22,104 nt of DNA from Rhizophlyctis rosea (lineage: Eukaryota; Chytridiomycota; Chytridiomycetes; Rhizophlyctidales; Rhizophlyctidaceae). The notes beneath the pieces were generated by a model. The model did no database searches. It was not told the origin of the DNA and worked only from the letters and a program-made list of their open reading frames with translations. Made by a program: the position numbers and the translations under genes. The DNA lies in assembly GCA_027596075.1 (NCBI GenBank), contig JADGJC010000501.1, forward strand, positions 1-22,104, written 5' to 3'. Each line of letters starts with the position of its first letter. Positions within the stretch are counted from its first letter, which is position 1. Shown here piece after piece: positions 8,348 to 15,748 of this stretch.

Positions 8348-8763
8348 CCAATATGTACATCTTTGTTGTTGTACTGGAGTTTTGCATGCCATTTCTTGCA
8401 TTTTTTGTTGAATGTTACGCCTTTGTAGCCAGATGTGTTGGTCTTATACTTCTTTCCCCACCGCTGATTCTGCGCATGAGAGACAATTTCAAGGTTGTCA
8501 ATTCGATTATCATCTCTGATCATGTTAATATGATTGACAAATTGCTCAGGCTTTAATTTGATTCCATGATAGGTCTCATAAATGTACCGATGACAAGGTG
8601 TGTTCATACATTTCAACCATAAATACCCCTCTTTTTTAACGCCTACAACTTTTCCTATCTTCCTTTTGACGATTTTCCCTTCATTAGGATACACATCCAA
8701 TCCATCCACCGAGCTGATGACAATCACAGGTATCTCGTTAGTTGTCATTCTTATTTTCTTCAT
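8116..8763 (-). CDS. HNH endonuclease with AP2 domain (copy 1)
   Basis: The N-terminal third has a short NUMOD-like beta segment (ISSVDGLDVYPNEG). A HNH nuclease core follows: HRYIYETYHG, then VNHINMIRDDNRIDNLEIVSH. The AP2 DNA-binding domain comes last (SGYKGVTFNKKCKKWHAKL ... AARAYNKKAKELN, about 115-160). This is the architecture of phage and algal-virus homing endonucleases. Sister copies stop soon after a SLNELP motif, but here the frame runs about 45 residues past the equivalent MLNEIVEL, antisense to the gene at 7961, so the native stop seems lost. Start is ATG 8763, or ATG 8748 (MTTNEIP). It probably acts as a selfish homing element. Confidence 0.88.
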   Translation of the reverse strand: MKKIRMTTNEIPVIVISSVDGLDVYPNEGKIVKRKIGKVVGVKKEGYLWLKCMNTPCHRYIYETYHGIKLKPEQFVNHINMIRDDNRIDNLEIVSHAQNQRWGKKYKTNTSGYKGVTFNKKCKKWHAKLQYNNKDVHIGYFLTPEDAARAYNKKAKELNDLHNAKYMLNEIVELTALETLLIVLVVSLSFWMPTSDNLFNVFNLSRFFSDTFGSF

Positions 8764-8777
8764 GTAATTTCTCTTTA

Positions 8778-8796
8778 TTCACTAAAACACGTTTGA
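8778..8796 (+). promoter_or_regulatory. Candidate promoter element, copy 1
   Basis: TTCACTAAAACACGTTTGA lies 31 bases upstream of the small gene at 8827. A nearly identical word is found at 9073-9092, 40 bases upstream of the next plus-strand gene. The shared core TAAAA-CACGTTTGA and similar spacing suggest a viral promoter. It also lies just upstream of the divergent HNH gene. Confidence 0.5.
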
Positions 8797-8826
8797 AAGA
8801 AAAAAGATTCAGATGTTACAATAAAG

Positions 8827-9072
8827 ATGAACGTTGTGACTCAATCCATGCTGTCATGTGCCATTATGAGTGCCGTCAATCAAGCAAGACAAGAGCGGCT
8901 TCTCAATCCTGTGTTATTTGATAATGGCACATAGTATGTGGAATTCCAACCAAGTACATCTGATACGAACTCCTCCGGCATTTGCTACAGGAAAAGGATG
9001 GGCAAAAATGTCAAAGAAAAATGGATTTCAGGTCCGGGAGGTACATTAGCGTTTGGCAAAGTTGAAGATTGA
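8827..9072 (+). pseudogene. Small protein gene with in-frame TAG
   Basis: From ATG 8827 the frame runs 35 codons, meets TAG at 8932-8934, and continues open for 45 more codons to TGA at 9070-9072. The downstream part (YVEFQP, basic centre, then SGPGGTLAFGKVED) looks like real protein. A promoter-like element precedes it and another begins directly after its TGA, which frames it as one gene of about 81 codons. The product is unrecognised. Either the TAG is a decay mutation or sequence error, or it is read through. Confidence 0.5.
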
Positions 9073-9092
9073 TTCATTAAAAACACGTTTGA
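9073..9092 (+). promoter_or_regulatory. Candidate promoter element, copy 2
   Basis: TTCATTAAAAACACGTTTGA matches the element at 8778-8796 with one substitution and one extra A. It begins immediately after the TGA of the preceding small gene and is 40 bases before ATG 9132. An AT-rich tract follows. Confidence 0.5.
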
Positions 9093-9131
9093 TACATTTT
9101 GAATTCTATCTAATTCAAAATATAACAGATA

Positions 9132-9440
9132 ATGTTTGTACCGATCATCCACAGAATCATTGTTGACGACTGGGATGTACTTTACAGGTTTTTGCAGAAC
9201 AGCATCGACAAAAGTGACATCTTTCTCTACTTTTCATGCAACGAGAAAAACAAGGAAATCTTTGAAGATATGGCGAAATTAGGGCGACTCAAGAAATGGG
9301 AAAAGGATTCACTAATGGAAAAGGGATTCATCTCGTTTCAAGGCCACCGAATGACGCTCGCGATCAAACCAGGTAAGGGAAAGAAACCCAATCCACGCGT
9401 GAAACATCTAGAAGTCTACTTTGACCAACCGGGTTCGTAA
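9132..9440 (+). CDS. Hypothetical protein, 102 residues
   Basis: A single uninterrupted frame with a clear upstream promoter-like element. The product is mixed alpha/beta by eye: a hydrophobic start (FVPIIHRIIVDDWDVLYRFL), an FLYFSC strand, a charged helix, and a basic stretch KPGKGKKPNPR before the end. There is no membrane segment and no known motif. It converges with the MCP gene; the TAA at 9438-9440 is 14 bases from the stop of the extended MCP frame at 9455. Function is unknown. Confidence 0.65.
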   Translation: MFVPIIHRIIVDDWDVLYRFLQNSIDKSDIFLYFSCNEKNKEIFEDMAKLGRLKKWEKDSLMEKGFISFQGHRMTLAIKPGKGKKPNPRVKHLEVYFDQPGS

Positions 9441-9454
9441 GGGTTTACCCTTAC

Positions 9455-9634
9455 TTAGAAATCCCTCCACTTGTGGATGAAAGAACCGGTCACTTCCAAC
9501 AAGATGGCACAAGTCACAGTAGTCACTGCAATGACATCAGATGTAACGGGAGCGGCAAACTGACAGTCGATCTTGATGTTGCCATCTGCTGCACCAACCA
9601 TGCTGAGACCGCTACCGTGGGTTTCGTCATCCGA
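9455..9634 (-). pseudogene. C-terminal MCP remnant beyond in-frame TAA
   Basis: Immediately after the TAA that ends the 356-residue MCP frame, the same frame is open for 59 codons to TAA at 9455-9457. The encoded segment contains GSGLSMVGAADGNIKID followed by alternating hydrophobic strands and VTGSF. This is what the last beta-strands of a double-jelly-roll MCP look like. The MCP proper would then be about 416 residues, closer to the usual size, and the stop at 9635-9637 would be a lesion. Alternatively a 48-codon gene could start at ATG 9601. Confidence 0.6.
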
Positions 9635-10705
9635 TTAGTAGTTCAAACTGAAATAGAAGTGATTCTGGAAGAATGAATCACCGGCAACATTCCTGAACCA
9701 AATGTCATCCAGGTTGTGAACAGAACCAACCTCAGACAGCATCGTCACCATGAGACCCTCAGGATCGTTAGGGCCAGTAGTGAATGGTCTGTCTCTTGGA
9801 TTGACTACATCGTTCACGGTGATTGCCCATTTGCGCAAGCCAGCATCGTGGTTGATAAGATACTTGTCATTTGCACGATTGGCTCTAGCAGATGCATTGT
9901 AGAATCGAGTAATCACGGAGTTGACGCTTGAATACTGACCCATCGGGCAATTAATGAGCATGGTATCGCCGCCCAAACCATATGATCTAAAAACCCTGGT
10001 TTCTTCTGCCGGAATGAAAAGACTGCCTCCAGAACGAACAGCACTAGTCAAAGATAGGGTCATTGCTGGATCCGGCGTAATCGCGAGAACGCGGATGTAA
10101 GCGTCATCTACAGTGAAATTATCAACATTGTTTGTGGTGATGAGGTTCTCGACGGGTGCGACGGTGTCAACCAACTGAATACCTCCAGTAAATACTGGCA
10201 GGGGAAGAGCGGTTGTCTGGGAGAAGAAGGTACTCCAGATGCGTTGAGCAATCTTTCTTGGACCATTGACGAACATCTCGGTATTTTCAAAACCTGCAAA
10301 TTCTTTGAGCCATCCTCGCTTCATCTCTGGCAGAGTAGCGTAATGTTCTCCAACCCTTTCTGCAATATTCAATGTTTCTAGTGTTTCGCTGCCCGAACGC
10401 ACGATTTGCTTTGTGAAGGCCGCAGCACCACCCAGTTTGGAATTGCGGATACCGGCTGCATCTGTGCCAGTAATTGCCATTCCCGCGGCGTTACGAGGCG
10501 TCAACGTACAAACCTTGAACATCGTGTGTGCCCTCAAGAATTGCGAGTTGGATGCGAAATTGTAGACCAACTCGCTGTTGCCTGCAGAACTGAATCGGGT
10601 GGTTGTATTGGCATTGTTGACTCCAATCGTGATCCATTGTTCCTCATTGCCACGCACAAGCGGATTCTGAAAGTTGTATTTGTACGAGAAGATGCGGGAA
10701 GTCAT
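9635..10705 (-). CDS. Major capsid protein, double jelly roll
   Basis: The product forms the icosahedral shell as trimeric capsomers. The N-terminus has the typical opening: a short segment, then NPLVRGNEEQW and ITIGVNN strands, followed by FASNSQFLRAHTMFKV (about 51-66). Beta-rich sequence with little charge runs throughout, with a loop containing NHDAGLRKWAIT and a final FYFSLNY. The frame is 356 residues, short for a PLV MCP. It ends at an in-frame TAA, after which coding-like sequence continues. It sits in the virion module with penton and ATPase. The assignment rests on overall pattern and context. Confidence 0.85.
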   Translation of the reverse strand: MTSRIFSYKYNFQNPLVRGNEEQWITIGVNNANTTTRFSSAGNSELVYNFASNSQFLRAHTMFKVCTLTPRNAAGMAITGTDAAGIRNSKLGGAAAFTKQIVRSGSETLETLNIAERVGEHYATLPEMKRGWLKEFAGFENTEMFVNGPRKIAQRIWSTFFSQTTALPLPVFTGGIQLVDTVAPVENLITTNNVDNFTVDDAYIRVLAITPDPAMTLSLTSAVRSGGSLFIPAEETRVFRSYGLGGDTMLINCPMGQYSSVNSVITRFYNASARANRANDKYLINHDAGLRKWAITVNDVVNPRDRPFTTGPNDPEGLMVTMLSEVGSVHNLDDIWFRNVAGDSFFQNHFYFSLNY

Positions 10706-10757
10706 TTGAGAGGCTGTCTATAGCGTTTGAGATGTACCGCAGAAAAATAAAATGCAA

Positions 10758-11369
10758 TCAGATGAAATCATCGATAGACCAAGTTGCTGGCCTTCTCATA
10801 GGTGATTGTCTTTGAACTGGTTCATCTTCTACATCTTCTTCTTGCTGTTTTGCTGCTTTTTGTCGCCTCACTGGCTTCTTTTTCACAACCGGTTCGTCAT
10901 CCTCAGGTTCGCTAACAGGTGCTTTCGCCATTTTCTTTGTGAGAACTTTTGTTTTTCCATCTGCACTCTTTGCCGTTTCTCTCTCTGCGTTCGAAGAACG
11001 AAGAGCAGCCTTTTTTGTCTTCCTCTTGAGGTCCTTTTCGCGCTGTAATTTATCTTGTTCTTTTCGCCATTGTCTATATTCTTCCAATTCAGCCTCCATT
11101 CGTTGCTTTTCAAGTAGTTCCTCAGCCTTCTGGGATGCTAGTTCTTGTGCCCGCCTCTCAATTTCCGCTTGTATGCGTTCCTCAGCAGCCGACCTTTTCG
11201 GTTTAGAAAACTTCTTCAACTCAAGGTTCGCTTTCCTAGCAGCCCTTGCTTTAGCAAGATTGTCAAGTTTTTTATCGGTAAGTACACCTCTTTTGGATGT
11301 TTTTGGAACAGATTCAGAGACTTCTTCAAGAAAATCTTCAATTTGGTCAATATTTTCAGCATCAGACAT
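10758..11369 (-). CDS. Basic coiled-coil protein upstream of MCP
   Basis: Start is taken at ATG 11369 (MSDAENIDQIEDFLEEV) because the 23 residues upstream in the frame look non-native. The protein is about 203 residues: an acidic N-terminus, a long charged coiled coil (about 60-125, rich in E, K, R, Q, A), then a Lys/Arg- and Pro-rich tail with alternating acidic patches (SEPEDDEP, KKKPVRR), ending TWSIDDFI. Such proteins next to the MCP are common in PLVs and may be scaffold or core proteins. TGA at 10758-10760; the MCP starts 52 bases further on. Confidence 0.75.
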   Translation of the reverse strand: MSDAENIDQIEDFLEEVSESVPKTSKRGVLTDKKLDNLAKARAARKANLELKKFSKPKRSAAEERIQAEIERRAQELASQKAEELLEKQRMEAELEEYRQWRKEQDKLQREKDLKRKTKKAALRSSNAERETAKSADGKTKVLTKKMAKAPVSEPEDDEPVVKKKPVRRQKAAKQQEEDVEDEPVQRQSPMRRPATWSIDDFI

Positions 11370-11443
11370 TCTGGATGATGATTTATCATACAGAAAGAAT
11401 ATATTTCTATCAACATTGTTGCTAATATTTACATACATAGTTG

Positions 11444-11986
11444 CTAATCAGATTCGTCAGAGTTGCTATCATCTGGCAACTCATTCAATGAAAACAAACA
11501 GTCATGTTTCTTGTTTAATTCTGTTGCCTTCATATTGTATGCTTTGGCGGCCTCAAGAATATCCGCGAAAGTACCTAAGTAAAGGGTGTTGCCTCTATAT
11601 GGAATATTCGCAGCCCATTTTTGCGACGGCTTATGCCAAGCGACTCCTTTGTAGCCAGATGTGTTTGTATTTGGGTAACTCTTGCGATACTGACCATTTT
11701 GGGCACATGAAACAAGTTCTAGGTTGTCGATTCTGTTATCATGCTTGACCCAATTCTTATGATTGACATGTTCGGCCGTGAGCAATTTTCGACAATTGAA
11801 GGTCTCAAAGATATACCGGTGCGCCGTTCGCTTCTTGTGGTTCACCTAAAATGCAACATAGCCATGAGTGTTGATATACCCAACTTCTTCTCTCGATCCG
11901 TTAAGATATTCCTTGTAGATTTTGCCATCTTGGGGATGCACATACAAGCCATCTAGTGTCTTGATAACGATCTTTGGGATGCTCAT
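11444..11986 (-). pseudogene. HNH endonuclease with AP2 domain (copy 2), in-frame TAG
   Basis: The frame starts at ATG 11986 (MSIPKIVIKTLDGLYVHP, matching the other copies) but meets TAG at 11846-11848 just before the HNH core. It then reads to TAG 11444-11446. The downstream part (11444-11845) holds the HNH core HRYIFETF ... VNHKNWVKHDNRIDNLELVS and the AP2 domain SGYKGVAWHKPSQKWAA ... AAKAYNMKATELN, ending SLNELP plus an acidic tail. The stop truncates the protein to 46 residues unless suppressed. It sits between the coiled-coil and zinc-finger genes of the virion module. Confidence 0.85.
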
Positions 11987-12039
11987 AGTTGCAATCGTTT
12001 TAATGTAATACTTTCCATCTCTTTAAATGCAAAAGTATA

Positions 12040-12135
12040 TCAATAATTCGAGACAACCTCCACTTCGTTATCGTTAATGACTTTAATAAGATGTTTTTGC
12101 AACGCTTCAAAATCGGCATCCTTTCTTGAGCAATG
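12040..12135 (-). pseudogene. Possible gene remnant between HNH copy 2 and zinc-finger gene
   Basis: This stretch on the minus strand is open for about 31 codons with coding-like content (DADFEALQKHLIKVIND, then EVEVVSNY and TGA at 12040) but no start codon. The sequence just upstream in another frame reads NKHITLLKK. It may be the tail of a small gene broken by a frameshift or by insertion of the neighbouring endonuclease. Support is weak. Confidence 0.25.
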
Positions 12136-12170
12136 TTATATGTTTATTGACTACCGCATCTAATAAGTTG

Positions 12171-12392
12171 CTAGTCATGAAGCGGAAACTTGAGTCCTGC
12201 TGCCGCAAATTCGTCTTTGACAAATTGAGTGAAGTCTGAAAAAGCCGTATCGCGATGTTCTAAGCATTTTTTGCACCTCCTCCACTTATGATCAATCGGC
12301 TTACAATCGCCGCACAGTTTCTTGTCGCAGTCATGGCATCTGTCAAGGGTTTTATTCGGACAGTCTCTACACCTTGATGGTCTAGATGGCAT
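12171..12392 (-). CDS. Small zinc-finger (treble-clef/B-box-like) protein
   Basis: The 73-residue product has a dense Cys/His array in the first half: CRDC, CHDC, CGDC, then H and CKKC, enough for two zinc sites. A helical tail without cysteines follows (about 45-73). The array resembles B-box, FYVE or RING-like cross-brace fingers, but no specific family can be named. It starts at ATG 12392, 39 bases after the penton stop, in the virion-gene string, and probably shares its transcription. A role in late gene control or assembly is only inferred. Confidence 0.7.
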   Translation of the reverse strand: MPSRPSRCRDCPNKTLDRCHDCDKKLCGDCKPIDHKWRRCKKCLEHRDTAFSDFTQFVKDEFAAAGLKFPLHD

Positions 12393-12431
12393 TTACAAGA
12401 ACGATTCTAAAATGAACATTTGCATCCGCAT

Positions 12432-13148
12432 CTAGTATGTTGCGATATCATCCGAATCTGTGACCAGCGCCATTTGAAGACTCCATGCAGCCCCGCGGAA
12501 ATGCACCTCATGTAAAGTTCTCGCGTCCAAAAAGCGAAAACGAACGTAAGATAGGTATGCATCTACAGAGAGCCAGTCTCCTGGAGATTCCCATTTGAAG
12601 TATGAATTGGGTTGACCGTTAACTTCAATCAATCCGAGTGCCGATACATTCTGTCCAGCAACTTGGAAGGATGGCGAGACAAGATCAGATGACACTATAA
12701 GCAGACTGTTTGTTCCCGTAAAATTGGAAAAGGCAGTACCTTGCCAACTGTTTGCAGGAGTGGATTCATTCTCGCGACCCTTTCCCAACTGTTGATAGGC
12801 TGTCGTACCGCCCGCAAGCCCGAGGATGCTGAATTGAAGATTCGGGTTAGTTATCTTCAAGTTCCGTGCGAGTTCATCATAGACCACATCATACGCTCCC
12901 CCTAATGCTTGTTTGAGACTTGCCGGGAATGTTGCAGATGTATAGTTGCCTGATTTCAATGTAACGAGTCGTACAGTTCCATTCTCTCGGATGGCGACTG
13001 TATTATTTTGAGGGCCAGTAGTGTCAAAACTTAAAGGTATGTGGGCAGATAGGAGTTTCGCCTTTGCACAATATGGGGCGTTGTTCACAATGAAAGTAGG
13101 GCTGTTCTCGGATGTAGAATTATCAAATACGATCTGCTGATAAACCAT
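12432..13148 (-). CDS. Penton / minor capsid protein, single jelly roll
   Basis: This 238-residue protein probably forms the pentameric vertices of the capsid. The N-terminal region has the hallmark pattern of PLV and Polinton pentons: a first beta-strand (QQIVFDNSTS), then YCAKAKLLSAHIPLSFDT with the A-x-IP-x-S/T-F/Y motif, NNTVAIRENG, and a segment LKSGNYTSATFPASLKQAL that recurs in these proteins. The rest is beta-rich, ending VTDSDDIATY and TAG. It follows the ATPase by 57 bases. The gene is intact, unlike the MCP. Confidence 0.88.
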   Translation of the reverse strand: MVYQQIVFDNSTSENSPTFIVNNAPYCAKAKLLSAHIPLSFDTTGPQNNTVAIRENGTVRLVTLKSGNYTSATFPASLKQALGGAYDVVYDELARNLKITNPNLQFSILGLAGGTTAYQQLGKGRENESTPANSWQGTAFSNFTGTNSLLIVSSDLVSPSFQVAGQNVSALGLIEVNGQPNSYFKWESPGDWLSVDAYLSYVRFRFLDARTLHEVHFRGAAWSLQMALVTDSDDIATY

Positions 13149-13205
13149 TGTTAATGCGGGAAACTGTTTTTCCTTTCTTTACTTATGTATAAGGAAAAAG
13201 AACAT

Positions 13206-13925
13206 CTATGATTCCCACGGTTTGTAGGGATGGTCGTAACCGATCCAAAAAGTTTCATCAAATGGTTTAGTGTAATCGATCCACACGAAACTGAACGGCT
13301 CTTTGGTGTTTTCTTCAATGAATTTCTCCAAGTCTTTCTCTTTCATCCGGGCAGTAGCAAGATCTGTCGCAAGTTTTCTCAGTTGCCGCTGATTACAATC
13401 CCAGATTGTAAACTGTGTTGTGTTTGTAATCATAACGCCTTCAAGATGCATCAAACTTTGACATGCGACTATGAAATTGCCTGCGTAGTGTCTGAACGTG
13501 GTGTAAAGAACATTTGCCATATGTCTCAATTTCGATCGGCGAAGATCGTTTCCAGAGTCATCCAAGATAAGCAAACATTGATTCTCTTTTGGATGGGCTG
13601 GATCATATCGCATCTTCTGGGTTTCAATGATTTGACTAATAACTTCATTGTTAACATTCTCGGAACCTACTACATTGTCGTACTGCATGACGGCTTTCCA
13701 TTTGGGATCTAGAAAGAGAGTCGGAGATAGAATGATGATTGTTTCCATTTGTTTGCGGTAAGCCTTTATGAGATTTATCAGATGCAGTGTTTTGCCACTC
13801 TGTCGACGACCAAGCATCGTCCAACATATATTTCCAGGTTCAGGGAGTGGGTAGGGTAATTCTTTAGGGCACATTTTTGACTTCCAAGGCAAAGCCTGCA
13901 CAGTGAAATGTTCTCTTTTCGACAT
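13206..13925 (-). CDS. Genome-packaging ATPase (FtsK/HerA, A32-like)
   Basis: The enzyme hydrolyses ATP to translocate viral DNA into the empty capsid. Walker A is GRRQSGKT (about residues 39-46) and Walker B is CLLILDDSG; the strand FIVACQSL follows with the sensor-like Q typical of A32-type ATPases. Length, about 239 residues, is normal for PLV packaging ATPases. ATG 13925 (MSKREHF) is preferred; ATG 13934 adds three residues. The frame is intact and ends KPWES-TAG, with a TAGATG word at the stop. It lies directly downstream of an HNH-AP2 gene and directly upstream of the penton. Confidence 0.95.
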   Translation of the reverse strand: MSKREHFTVQALPWKSKMCPKELPYPLPEPGNICWTMLGRRQSGKTLHLINLIKAYRKQMETIIILSPTLFLDPKWKAVMQYDNVVGSENVNNEVISQIIETQKMRYDPAHPKENQCLLILDDSGNDLRRSKLRHMANVLYTTFRHYAGNFIVACQSLMHLEGVMITNTTQFTIWDCNQRQLRKLATDLATARMKEKDLEKFIEENTKEPFSFVWIDYTKPFDETFWIGYDHPYKPWES

Positions 13926-13945
13926 AGTTAACATATAATAAGATT

Positions 13946-14452
13946 TTATTGCGGCAACTCATTCAACGAGAACATACAGTTGTGATGAGTGTTTAAATAC
14001 ATTGCACGAGTATTGTACGCCCTCGCAGCCTCTTCTTGGGTGTCAAAAGTACCGATATGTTGTGTTTTGTCGTTAAAGGTAATTTGGGCACGCCATCTGC
14101 TACTATCTTTGTGCTGTGTAACACCTTTGTATTTACCAATGCTTTGGATGTTCCGCCATTGGTTGTTTTGTTGACAAGTCACTTTTTCTAAGTTTTCAAT
14201 TCGATTGTCATCTGTAATCCAATAGATATGATTTATTTTATCCGCTTCAGTCAGTTTGATGTTGTGGTAGGTCTCGAAGATGTAACGATGTTCTAAGACC
14301 TCTTCTCGATTGATACACAGCAGGCGTCTGTTATTAGACATCTTGTATCCCATGCGTTTCAATTGATGCTTGTATTGCTTGCGCACAACCCCTTCGTGTG
14401 GATAGACTTGTAGGCCATCTGCGGTTTCAATCATCAATCCTAAGTCTGACAT
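13946..14452 (-). CDS. HNH endonuclease with AP2 domain (copy 3)
   Basis: The 168-residue protein is the cleanest of three related copies: N-terminal ETADGLQVYPHEG segment, HNH core (EHRYIFETYHNIKL, then INHIYWITDDNRIENLEKV), and AP2 domain (YKGVTQHKDSSRWRAQI ... AARAYNTRAMYLN), ending FSLNELPQ and TAA. It stops 11 bases before the ATPase start. Its upstream region shares the ACGTTT-type word seen before other genes. It probably is a homing endonuclease that cuts at a specific site and spreads by repair; the target would be the empty ATPase-upstream site in related viruses. Confidence 0.93.
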   Translation of the reverse strand: MSDLGLMIETADGLQVYPHEGVVRKQYKHQLKRMGYKMSNNRRLLCINREEVLEHRYIFETYHNIKLTEADKINHIYWITDDNRIENLEKVTCQQNNQWRNIQSIGKYKGVTQHKDSSRWRAQITFNDKTQHIGTFDTQEEAARAYNTRAMYLNTHHNCMFSLNELPQ

Positions 14453-14548
14453 TTTGAAACGTTTAAAAGTTGTAGGAAATCATGTTTATTTGCGAACGCA
14501 ACATTGAAAAGTTATTACACATCTAATGTAAGAACCTAACATTCAAAA

Positions 14549-14803
14549 ATGGTCAAAACTTTCAGACATATCGACCAACAAGATGAACTTGACAAGTTGC
14601 TCAACGAACTCAGTAAAGAGCCATCTCATCCTTATCATGGTCTTCCGGAAGATGTCAAGAAAGAGTGTCTTCGAGATGTACAACTGAACATCTGTGAAAA
14701 GGCTCTAAACGATGCTTTCAAGCAAGCGTTCCCTCAGGAAAAGAAGAGGGTTCGCAAGCCGAGACCCAAGAAGCAAGATGATTCCACTTCTACTGAGCGG
14801 TAA
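14549..14803 (+). CDS. Small helical protein of unknown function
   Basis: The 84-residue product is charged and helical with a basic C-terminus (KKRVRKPRPKKQDD) that could bind nucleic acid. It starts at ATG 14549 after an AT-rich leader. Its 3' end overlaps the 3' end of the convergent gene 14790-15227 by 14 bases. No domain is recognised. Confidence 0.65.
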   Translation: MVKTFRHIDQQDELDKLLNELSKEPSHPYHGLPEDVKKECLRDVQLNICEKALNDAFKQAFPQEKKRVRKPRPKKQDDSTSTER

Positions 14804-15227
14804 TCATTTCATGTGATTGCAACTGTTCATCCAGAGACTCGCTTCGCATTTTACCTTCCCTATAGTTTTCTTCTAGAATCTGTTGTCCTAGACTACTAAT
14901 ATCCAAATGTTCGTAGTCGAGATATGACTTGTATTGATCTTTTGTTTGTTTGAGAATCTTCTTTTTCATCCTTCCATCCAGCAGCGCAACCTGATGCCCC
15001 GTCAGAACTTTACTTTCCACTTGATAAAATCCAGGTTCGGATGCACCATCGACCATCAGTTCATCGCCCTTGTTAAATATCATCCCAACGATTCCAAGTA
15101 GCGGCACATAATCGCCCATCTTCAACTTGCTGTTTTCCTTTAAGCGAACAACAGATGTGATTGATTGTTGAACACCTAGTACATCCTTAATCGCAATTTC
15201 GCCGCTGATTTGAAGTTCTTCGTCCAT
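14790..15227 (-). CDS. Hypothetical protein, 145 residues
   Basis: The frame is open from ATG 15227 to TAG 14790. The first two thirds look beta-rich and soluble (LQISGEIAIKDVLG, VRLKENSKLKMGDYVPLLGIVG, GFYQVESKVLTGHQVALLDG), then a helical C-terminus with charged residues. There are no cysteine clusters, signal peptide or membrane segment. The pattern hints at a small beta-barrel, but no family is recognised. The 176-base gap between it and the integrase is a divergent promoter region containing GGATGTAAA upstream of this gene. Confidence 0.65.
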   Translation of the reverse strand: MDEELQISGEIAIKDVLGVQQSITSVVRLKENSKLKMGDYVPLLGIVGMIFNKGDELMVDGASEPGFYQVESKVLTGHQVALLDGRMKKKILKQTKDQYKSYLDYEHLDISSLGQQILEENYREGKMRSESLDEQLQSHEMITAQ

Positions 15228-15406
15228 GTTTTGTGTTCACAACTTTACATCCATAATATACTTAAAAAAACGCGACAAGATGTATTTATCATCTATTGCA
15301 TGTAAATATGGACGTCGTATTGATTGATTTACACGCTTTTCGCAGCCACACAGTCTTGGTGACAACTAGATGTTTTTTCATTTATCAGTATAGATGAAAA
15401 GACGTG
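15228..15406. promoter_or_regulatory. Divergent intergenic region with AGATG words
   Basis: The gap separates the minus-strand gene at 14790-15227 from the plus-strand integrase. It is AT-rich and has several AGATGT or ACATCC words (about 15251, 15285, 15367, 15391), including TAGATGTTTTTTC 35 bases before the integrase start. A 29-codon frame from ATG 15309 is present but unsupported. Confidence 0.4.
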
Positions 15407-15748
15407 ATGCCATATAAATTAACATTTGAACAAGAGGATTTCCTAAGAGACCTCATCTACAAAAAGGCTAATTTCTTTGGCCGCGACAAGTTGTTTTATC
15501 TAATCAAAACAAAACATCCGGAAATGGGAATTTCACGCAGGATGTTGTGGTCATTCATGGATCGACAGGAGGTCTTTCAATTGAACAGACGGCCACAGAT
15601 GAAGAGGGGAGTGGTCAGACCGTCACATCTCAGAAACCTGGCCACATCCAGATGGATAACTTGTATGTTCAACATCCATTCAATGGATACAAATACATCT
15701 GTCACGCCGTCGACACTTTCACAAAGAAAGATTACGCCAAGCCGCTGA
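15407..15748 (+). CDS. rve integrase, N-terminal fragment
   Basis: The start is set at ATG 15407 (MPYKLTFEQEDFL); the GTG three bases upstream is less likely. The first about 66 residues, ending in WSFMDRQEVFQLNRRP, form the helical N-terminal region of a Polinton-type integrase; the usual HHCC zinc-binding set is not apparent. After about 15615 this frame becomes non-native, while the catalytic core continues in the next frame (from about 15620). A one-base deletion explains the break. Confidence 0.75.
   Translation: MPYKLTFEQEDFLRDLIYKKANFFGRDKLFYLIKTKHPEMGISRRMLWSFMDRQEVFQLNRRPQMKRGVVRPSHLRNLATSRWITCMFNIHSMDTNTSVTPSTLSQRKITPSR

Noticed and set aside
9473..9676. 67-codon plus-strand open frame at the MCP 3' end
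   Set aside because: Composition is poor and it lies antisense to the MCP C-terminal remnant, which fits the jelly-roll pattern better.
10939..11748. 269-codon plus-strand open frame
   Set aside because: Antisense to the Lys/Glu-rich coiled-coil gene and HNH copy 2. The Phe/Ser/Cys-rich product is the mirror of K/E codons.
12171..13925. ATPase, penton and zinc-finger genes in one reading frame separated only by TAG and TAA codons, as in a polyprotein with read-through
   Set aside because: Same frame by chance is not improbable (about 1 in 9), each gene has its own ATG and normal family length, and the linkers (20 or fewer codons) look non-coding.
15309..15398. 29-codon frame in the gap before the integrase
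   Set aside because: Too short, no homology pattern, and within a region better explained as a divergent promoter.
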